Part shown: one piece after another, positions 34,218 through 38,863 of the stretch
How positions within the stretch are numbered: the first letter of the stretch is position 1
Layout of the letters: the number at the start of each line of letters is the position of its first letter
Source: Paracoccaceae bacterium
Lineage (GTDB): Bacteria; Pseudomonadota; Alphaproteobacteria; Rhodobacterales; Rhodobacteraceae
Length of the DNA stretch: 38,863 nucleotides
Assembly: GCA_013139635.1 (NCBI GenBank)
Contig: WTAL01000156.1
Location: 1 to 38,863, forward strand
Direction: 5' to 3'
The notes under the pieces: generated by a model
The model's input: only the letters and a program-made list of their open reading frames with translations
What the model was told of the DNA's origin: nothing
Database searches by the model: none
Made by a program: the position numbers and the translations under genes

Positions 34218-34242
34218 GCGTATTAATTGAAAATTAATATGC
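34218..34242. repeat. AT-rich inverted repeat spanning the luxR stop codon
   Basis: TATTAATT-GAA-AATTAATA is a perfect 8-bp dyad, extended by GCG/TGC with one wobble to about 11 bp. It includes the luxR TAA at 34236-34234. No T-run follows directly on the minus strand. It could stabilise or process the luxR mRNA 3' end. Confidence 0.5.
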
Positions 34243-34944
34243 GATGAGCCCCCGACTAAAGGCTGTTGCCACCGCATGGATGGTATTGAGCGCGCCAAGT
34301 TTATGCCGCGCCGAATCGATATAAACCCGCAGCGTGTGCTCCGAGATCTTCAGCTTCTCCGAAATCTGGCCACGGCTCAGGCCCAAAGAGAGGTACTTGA
34401 GCGTGTCAATTTCACGAGGGGAAAGATTGGGCAGGTCGCGCTCGCCTTCAGGGCAAACGATGCTGACCACCTGCTTATGGATGAAATGGGATATCAGCAT
34501 CATATCCCGCTGGAATTCTTTGATAAATTTATTCCACTCGGCATCATTTGCATCATCGTTGACGGTGAAAAGCGCAAACTGCCCGTTGGGGCCGCGAATA
34601 GGAATGGAGAGGCCCTGATTGCCGATACCAGCGCCGATGGCCTCGCCCAAAAACTCGCGGCTGCCGCGGTTTGACCAATCAAGCCGCTTCCAATCTTGCG
34701 GATGAAAATGCTGAAACGCGCCGCGGACAACAGGGTCCACGCGCACGTATTTTTGCTCTTGGTAATGATCGAGCCAATCTTGGGAATAGGTAAGGGCGGC
34801 ATAGGGGGCACCATCTAGGTTGACCGCATGATAAACCGCGTTTGAGATGCCGTAAGAGTCACGAAGAGCCCCTACCGACGACTGTATGTCACCGGGAGTT
34901 TGGCTTCTTTCCAGAGCGTCCAGAAACGTCTCCAACTTCGTCAC
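34234..34944 (-). CDS. luxR: LuxR family quorum-sensing regulator
   Basis: A 236-residue LuxR-type receptor. With a start at GTG 34944 the family residues fall on the exact TraR numbers: W57, Y61, D70, P71 and W85 in the acyl-homoserine-lactone pocket, and E178, L182 and G188 in the helix-turn-helix (LSPREIDTLKYLSLGLSRGQISEKL). This agreement is my reason for that start. An ATG at 35016 would add 24 residues, and GGTGGA precedes the GTG. It should sense the product of the adjacent LuxI. It is overlapped at its 5' end by a small ORF on the same strand. Confidence 0.92.
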   Translation of the reverse strand: MTKLETFLDALERSQTPGDIQSSVGALRDSYGISNAVYHAVNLDGAPYAALTYSQDWLDHYQEQKYVRVDPVVRGAFQHFHPQDWKRLDWSNRGSREFLGEAIGAGIGNQGLSIPIRGPNGQFALFTVNDDANDAEWNKFIKEFQRDMMLISHFIHKQVVSIVCPEGERDLPNLSPREIDTLKYLSLGLSRGQISEKLKISEHTLRVYIDSARHKLGALNTIHAVATAFSRGLIAY

Positions 34945-35140
34945 GGCATCCACCCAAGCCAGCTTCTCGCCCAGATGCGCGCGAAATTTCAGAAGCGGCC
35001 ACAAGGATTGCATCATCAAGATGCTCGGCCAACTCCATCATTTTATTGTTCAAGGCACAGGCCCGCAGGTCTGCAAGAACATCGATCATCCAGTCTTTTT
35101 TCACTGTATCACTCGCTAAGGTTTTTTCAAGGTCCGCCAT
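34889..35140 (-). CDS. Small helical protein overlapping luxR
   Basis: An 83-codon ORF on the luxR strand in another frame. The first ~54 residues (MADLEKTLASDTVKKDWM, then VLADLRACALNN and ELAEHLDDAILVAASEIS) look like a real soluble helical protein: balanced composition, no stop-prone or Arg/Pro-rich shadow look. The tail after residue ~55 overlaps luxR and looks unselected. If luxR begins at 34944 the overlap is 56 bases. The ribosome-binding site is weak. I recall similar short proteins beside luxR genes in Rhodobacterales, but cannot verify that here. It could help LuxR dosage through coupling. Confidence 0.5.
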   Translation of the reverse strand: MADLEKTLASDTVKKDWMIDVLADLRACALNNKMMELAEHLDDAILVAASEISRASGREAGLGGCRDEVGDVSGRSGKKPNSR

Positions 35141-35261
35141 TTGGTTAGTGTGAGTATTGCCGCCGTGTTTCCATTAATATGTCATAAATATATGGGGTGT
35201 GATATTCCCCCAAAATAGCGAGGGCGACGGGTTAAACCCATTGTTTTTGCTCAACTTCGTG

Positions 35262-35292
35262 AAATCCGGCGCGAAAATGCGCGCCGGATTTT
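35262..35292. terminator. Strong terminator downstream of ccr
   Basis: AAATCCGGCGCG (35262-35273) pairs perfectly with CGCGCCGGATTT (35280-35291) around a 6-base loop. It lies 19 bases after the ccr stop on the minus strand. The stem ends in TTT on the minus strand (then CAC) and TTTT on the plus strand, so it can work in both directions. Confidence 0.75.
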
Positions 35293-35310
35293 GCGAATCA
35301 TTAACCGATT

Positions 35311-36564
35311 TTAACCAGTTTGCGAATCATATACGTCCTCTAGGGTCCGCAATCCGGTGGTTGGCGCGTTTACCAAAACTGCCATATTGCCGGGCTTATG
35401 CTCGTTCTTCAGCATCTTGGTGTGCGCATCCGGAACCTCCACCCATGGGAAAACTTCAGACATACACGGGTCTATCCGGCGCTCCAGCATAAGCTGATTG
35501 GCAGAAGACGCCTGTTTAAGGTTGGCAAAGTGGCTGCCTTGAATACGCTTTTGGTGCATCCATACATAGCGGGCATCCATCGTGAGGTTATAGCCGGTGG
35601 TGCCAGCACAAATCACGATCATGCCGCCGCGCTTAGCCACAAAAGTAGATACTGGGAACGTCGCCTCGCCGGGGTGTTCAAACACGATGTCCACGTTATT
35701 GCCTTTGCCGGTGATCTCCCAAATCGCCTTGCCAAATTTTCGCACCTCGCCAAACCACGTTTTGTAAGCGCCAGAATTCACCTCGGGCAGCGCGCCCCAG
35801 CAATCAAAATCCTTACGGTTAATCACGCCCTTGGCCCCGAGGTCGAGCACAAAATCACGCTTGCTTTCGTCAGAAATAACGCCAATCGCATTGGCCCCAG
35901 CGGTATTAATGAGCTGAATTGCAAAACTGCCAAGCCCGCCAGAAGCCCCCCAAACCAACACGTTTTGCCCCGGTTTCAGGGTGTGTGGCCGATGGCCAAA
36001 CAGCATCCGGTAGGCGGTGGCCAGCGTCAGCGTATAGCAAGCACTTTCTTCCCAAGTCAGGTGCTTGGGCCGCTTCATGACCTGCTGTGACTGCACGCGG
36101 GTAAACTGGCCAAAGGCCCCGTCGGGAGTCTCATAACCCCAAATGCGCTGGGATTCCGAAAACAGCGGGTCGCCACCATTGCACTCCTCGTCGTCGCCAT
36201 CATCTTGGTTGCAATGCACCACCACTTCGTCGCCCACCTTCCAGCGCTTCACGCGATCACCGACCGCCCAAACAATGCCCGAAGCATCAGAGCCCGCAAT
36301 GTGGTAAGGCTGCTTGTGAATATCAAACGGCGAAACCGGCGTGCCAAGCCCAGCCCATACGCCGTTATAGTTCACCCCCGCAGCCATCACCAAAATCAGC
36401 ACTTCATGGCTGTCCAGCGTGGGCGTGTCCACGACCTCAAGCTGGAAGCTTTTCTCGGGCTTGCCATGGCGCTCACGCCTAATCGCCCATGCGTGCATTT
36501 GCTTGGGCACATGGCCAAGGGGCGGGATTTCTCCGATGTTATAGAGGTCTTTTACGTCAGTCAT
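35311..36564 (-). CDS. ccr: Crotonyl-CoA carboxylase/reductase
   Basis: A 417-residue MDR-family enzyme that reductively carboxylates crotonyl-CoA to ethylmalonyl-CoA with NADPH and CO2, the key step of the ethylmalonyl-CoA pathway. Highly typical blocks include IGEIPPLGHVPKQMHAWAIRR, AGVNYNGVWAGLG, HCNQDDGDDEECNGGDP, the NADPH-binding GASGGLGSFAIQL and HQKRIQGSHFANLKQA, with its conserved His. I chose the ATG at 36564, preceded by AGGACAGG; a longer frame (36597) is open but lacks a site. It ends before a strong terminator. Divergent regulation of the neighbouring ecm suggests coordinate control of acetate and C2 assimilation. Confidence 0.96.
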   Translation of the reverse strand: MTDVKDLYNIGEIPPLGHVPKQMHAWAIRRERHGKPEKSFQLEVVDTPTLDSHEVLILVMAAGVNYNGVWAGLGTPVSPFDIHKQPYHIAGSDASGIVWAVGDRVKRWKVGDEVVVHCNQDDGDDEECNGGDPLFSESQRIWGYETPDGAFGQFTRVQSQQVMKRPKHLTWEESACYTLTLATAYRMLFGHRPHTLKPGQNVLVWGASGGLGSFAIQLINTAGANAIGVISDESKRDFVLDLGAKGVINRKDFDCWGALPEVNSGAYKTWFGEVRKFGKAIWEITGKGNNVDIVFEHPGEATFPVSTFVAKRGGMIVICAGTTGYNLTMDARYVWMHQKRIQGSHFANLKQASSANQLMLERRIDPCMSEVFPWVEVPDAHTKMLKNEHKPGNMAVLVNAPTTGLRTLEDVYDSQTG

Positions 36565-36589
36565 GGGCCTGTCCTTCACAAAATCAGCG

Positions 36590-36635
36590 CGCAACAATGT
36601 TGCGTGGTTGCGTATATTTTTGTAATGACATTATA
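36590..36635 (-). promoter_or_regulatory. Candidate ccr promoter with downstream dyad
   Basis: A perfect -10 TATAAT reads on the minus strand at 36635-36630; no good -35 is visible. About 26 bases downstream is a dyad CGCAAC-AAT-GTTGCG (36590-36604). It is joined to a second GTTGCGT copy in direct orientation (GTTGCGTGGTTGCGTA, 36599-36614). The dyad would lie in the leader, where a regulator could block transcription. No regulator gene is nearby. Confidence 0.45.
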
Positions 36636-36672
36636 ACGTCGCGCGCGCAAGCTTTTTTGTGCGCCGCACCAT

Positions 36673-38049
36673 TTACCCCAAATGCGCAATCGCATTGGCG
36701 TAATATTCCAGCACCTCGCGGTTTTCTTCACTCACGGTATATACCCCGTCTTCCTCGGTCAGAATATACCGCATTTCCAGCATTCTGATGCCGACATCGA
36801 CCGCATAATCCTCGTCTTCACGCGGAATATGGCTATATACCCCGCGCGCGGCATAATCTTGCAGCCGCGTATGCGCCGCGCCTTTCACACCTATTTTGCT
36901 CAGGCTGCCCGCCTCCAGCATTATCGAGGAAATCAGCGAAACCGGCAGCACCGGCACCACTTTGCCGATGTCCGCCATCAGGCTATCTCCCAGTGAGGCA
37001 ATCTGGTCTTCCAGCGCGCCGTCATGGTCCGCAAGATAACCCCTCAGCGAAACGGGCGAGCCAAAGCTCACACAAGCATAGCCAAAGCGATGGTATTTTC
37101 CGGTAATCCGCAGCCATATCTGATGCCGAATAAAGCGCAGCACCGCCATTGGGCCACTATCAAATTTCGGCTTGCCCTTAGCCTCGCGCGCGGCCAGCAG
37201 CACGCGGTCTTCCAACACGCGGTCATAGTTCAGGCCTACCGGCACAAACACCACATCGCGCAGCCCCTCGGGGTTAAACCCCTTCACGATATAGCTGAGC
37301 AGCCCCAGCTTGGCCTCACCCAGATGGCCGTTGCGAGAAAGCCCGCCCTCGGGGAAAATCGCCTGCGCCACCCCGCCCTCGGTCGCCATTTGCACATAGC
37401 GCGCCAGCACGCAGCGATAGAGCGGATTGCGGGATTTGCGGCGAATAAAATACGCCCCCATCGAGCGGATAAACCCCTGAAGCGGCCAAACCCGCGCCCA
37501 TTCGCCCACCGCATAAGACAGCGCCGAGCGCTCGGAGGCGAGATATGTGACCAGCACATAATCCATATTCGAGCGGTGGTTCATTACAAAAACAACGGTG
37601 GAATCAGGGCTAACTTTGGCCATGCCTTCCTCGTCCAGCATGCCCACCCGCACGCGGTAAAGCGATTGCGACAGCCAGCGCGCCGCCCGCGCCGCAAAGC
37701 CAAAATAGGCAAAGGCCGAGAAATGTGGCACAATTTCGCGGGCGTATTTCTCGGCCTTTTCGGCCAGCACTTCGGCCGGAGTGCCGCTCTCGGCAGCCTC
37801 CGCCGCGATGGCTTCCATGATCACCGGATCATGCGATAGCCGGTCAATCAGCAAATTGCGGCGGGTCAGCTTAAACGGCTGGATTTTGAGCTGAAGCTTG
37901 GTGTTTAGCCGCTCAACCGCGCGGTTAAACCGCTTGCGAAGATACCAGCGCACCGAGGGCAGCAGGAGCTTATCCAGCACCGCCACTAGTGCAAATAGCC
38001 CCGCCAACACCGCCAGCCAAATAGGAATTTCAATTGATCCGCCCATCAT
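36673..38049 (-). CDS. PlsB-like glycerol-3-phosphate acyltransferase
   Basis: A 458-residue acyltransferase of the PlsB/1-acyl-glycerol-3-phosphate family. An N-terminal membrane helix (IWLAVLAGLFALVAVL) anchors it. The catalytic H-X4-D is His158/Asp163 in NHRSNMDY, and FPEGG at 232-236 is the glycerol-phosphate motif. It is about half the length of E. coli PlsB (about 800 residues), as seen for a subgroup in alphaproteobacteria. It probably acylates glycerol-3-phosphate or a related lipid precursor at the membrane. The start has no clear ribosome-binding site, and a second ATG follows directly. It lies between ccr (downstream, same strand) and ecm (divergent). Confidence 0.85.
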   Translation of the reverse strand: MMGGSIEIPIWLAVLAGLFALVAVLDKLLLPSVRWYLRKRFNRAVERLNTKLQLKIQPFKLTRRNLLIDRLSHDPVIMEAIAAEAAESGTPAEVLAEKAEKYAREIVPHFSAFAYFGFAARAARWLSQSLYRVRVGMLDEEGMAKVSPDSTVVFVMNHRSNMDYVLVTYLASERSALSYAVGEWARVWPLQGFIRSMGAYFIRRKSRNPLYRCVLARYVQMATEGGVAQAIFPEGGLSRNGHLGEAKLGLLSYIVKGFNPEGLRDVVFVPVGLNYDRVLEDRVLLAAREAKGKPKFDSGPMAVLRFIRHQIWLRITGKYHRFGYACVSFGSPVSLRGYLADHDGALEDQIASLGDSLMADIGKVVPVLPVSLISSIMLEAGSLSKIGVKGAAHTRLQDYAARGVYSHIPREDEDYAVDVGIRMLEMRYILTEEDGVYTVSEENREVLEYYANAIAHLG

Positions 38050-38184
38050 GGCAGCTTACAGCCCCCGCCGCCTTTGGCTAGCGTTAACCGTGACATTTAA
38101 TTACAAAATCACGGGTATCTTCGACATAATATTGCTTGCGGAAATTTTGGTGCAGTGCAATAAAGAGCGAAACCGGAGACAGAT

Positions 38185-38863
38185 ATGCCACAAAAAGACC
38201 GCCCATGGCTTTTTCGCACCTATGCGGGCCACTCGACCGCCAGCGCCTCCAATACGCTTTATCGTGAGAACCTCGCGAAGGGGCAAACGGGGCTTTCGGT
38301 GGCTTTTGACCTGCCGACGCAAACGGGGTATGACAGCGACCATATTTTAGCGCGCGGCGAGGTGGGCAAGGTCGGTGTGCCGATTTCGCACCTTGGCGAT
38401 ATGCGGGCGCTATTTCAGGATATTCCGCTCGGCCAGATGAACACCTCGATGACAATCAACGCCACGGCGGCGTGGCAGTTGGCGCTATATATCGCGGTGG
38501 CCGAGGAGCAAGGGGCCGAGGTGGTGGCGCTTAAAGGCACCGTGCAAAACGATATTATCAAGGAATACCTTTCCCGCGGCACCTATATTTTTCCGCCTGC
38601 GCCCAGCCTTAAGCTAATCGGCGATATTGCGGAATATTGCTATGGCCACCTGCCCAAATGGAATCCGATGAACGTATGTTCATACCACCTGCAAGAGGCG
38701 GGTGCGACGCCCGAGCAGGAGCTGGCTTTCGCGCTCACCACCGCCATTGCGGTGCTAGACCAAGTGCGCGGGCAGGTGCCAGAGGAGGACTTTCCTGCCG
38801 TGGTGGCGCGCATTTCGTTTTTCGTAAATGCTGGCATTCGGTTTATCACCGAAATGTGCAAAA
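38185..38863 (+). CDS. ecm: Ethylmalonyl-CoA mutase (partial, 5' part)
   Basis: The first 226 codons of a cobalamin-dependent mutase, open to the window end. The start MPQKDRPWLFRTYAGHSTAS, and then LAKGQTGLSVAFDLPTQTGYDSDH, QMNTSMTINATAAWQLALY and GTVQNDIIKEYLSRGTYI, are the MeaA/Ecm type rather than the methylmalonyl-CoA mutase large subunit. It converts (2R)-ethylmalonyl-CoA to methylsuccinyl-CoA, the step after Ccr and the epimerase. Full-length proteins have about 650 residues, so about one third is present. CGGAGACA stands 5 bases before the ATG. The 135-base gap to the divergent acyltransferase gene holds its promoter; I see TTGC/GCAA half-sites there but no firm operator. Confidence 0.95.
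   Translation, partial: MPQKDRPWLFRTYAGHSTASASNTLYRENLAKGQTGLSVAFDLPTQTGYDSDHILARGEVGKVGVPISHLGDMRALFQDIPLGQMNTSMTINATAAWQLALYIAVAEEQGAEVVALKGTVQNDIIKEYLSRGTYIFPPAPSLKLIGDIAEYCYGHLPKWNPMNVCSYHLQEAGATPEQELAFALTTAIAVLDQVRGQVPEEDFPAVVARISFFVNAGIRFITEMCK

Noticed and set aside
36645-36666. GCGCGCAA...TTGTGCGC fold before the acyltransferase stop
   Set aside because: One wobble/mismatch, no following T-run in the useful direction; probably chance in GC-rich DNA.
1-38863. Search for tRNA/rRNA genes, CRISPR repeats, transposase genes, phage or plasmid functions
   Set aside because: None seen on either strand; no repeated spacers, integrases or att-like direct repeats flank any block.

Overview
The window looks like chromosome from an aerobic marine-type alphaproteobacterium of the Rhodobacterales (roseobacter-like). 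The reasons are the ethylmalonyl-CoA pathway genes ccr and ecm near one end, a LuxI/LuxR pair, a TAXI-type TRAP transporter, an SMC protein of about 1150 residues, and the moderately GC-rich coding style. There are no rRNA or tRNA genes, insertion sequences, phage genes or CRISPR arrays. Genes are tightly packed and no stretch over 300 bases lacks a gene or a leader.

Layout. 1-3.2 kb: a thiamine-diphosphate (ThDP) enzyme divergent from a GntR/FadR-type regulator and a two-cysteine Asp/Glu racemase-family enzyme, with a palindromic operator between them. 3.2-5.4 kb: a glycosyltransferase with an unexplained C-terminal half. 5.5-8.8 kb: thiBPQ thiamine importer under a TPP riboswitch. 8.9-11.8 kb: an EamA exporter, aroC and an MscS channel with a terminator. 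11.8-12.3 kb: a Tat-exported MsrB.

12.4-24.7 kb is the most interesting part: ten same-strand genes divergent from a LysR regulator (24.8 kb). In transcription order they are a class III CoA-transferase, an acyl-CoA-dehydrogenase-fold protein, a ThDP enzyme, a TAXI binding protein, a fused TRAP permease, a universal stress protein, a beta-keto acid cleavage enzyme (BKACE), a class III aminotransferase, a haloacetate-dehalogenase-like hydrolase and an MDR reductase. The acyl-CoA-dehydrogenase-fold protein lacks the catalytic base and carries the Arg/Gln/Gly signature described for 3-sulfinopropionyl-CoA desulfinase. The hydrolase keeps the whole fluoroacetate dehalogenase active site. I infer an inducible uptake and catabolic system for a small organosulfur, and possibly halogenated, carboxylate or amine. 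The end products would be CoA thioesters plus sulfite. The substrate is not known from sequence.

25.7-31.9 kb: trxC, a TPR gene interrupted by one in-frame TAA, smc, an FMN reductase and a small lipoprotein. 31.9-35.1 kb: a RecD/Dda-like helicase, luxI, luxR and an overlapping small ORF, with several leader hairpins. 35.3-38.9 kb: ccr with its terminator and promoter dyad, a PlsB-like acyltransferase, and the first third of ecm running off the window end. Ccr and Ecm are consecutive-pathway enzymes of acetyl-CoA assimilation. The same pathway meets propionyl-CoA metabolism, which is where a desulfinase product would enter.
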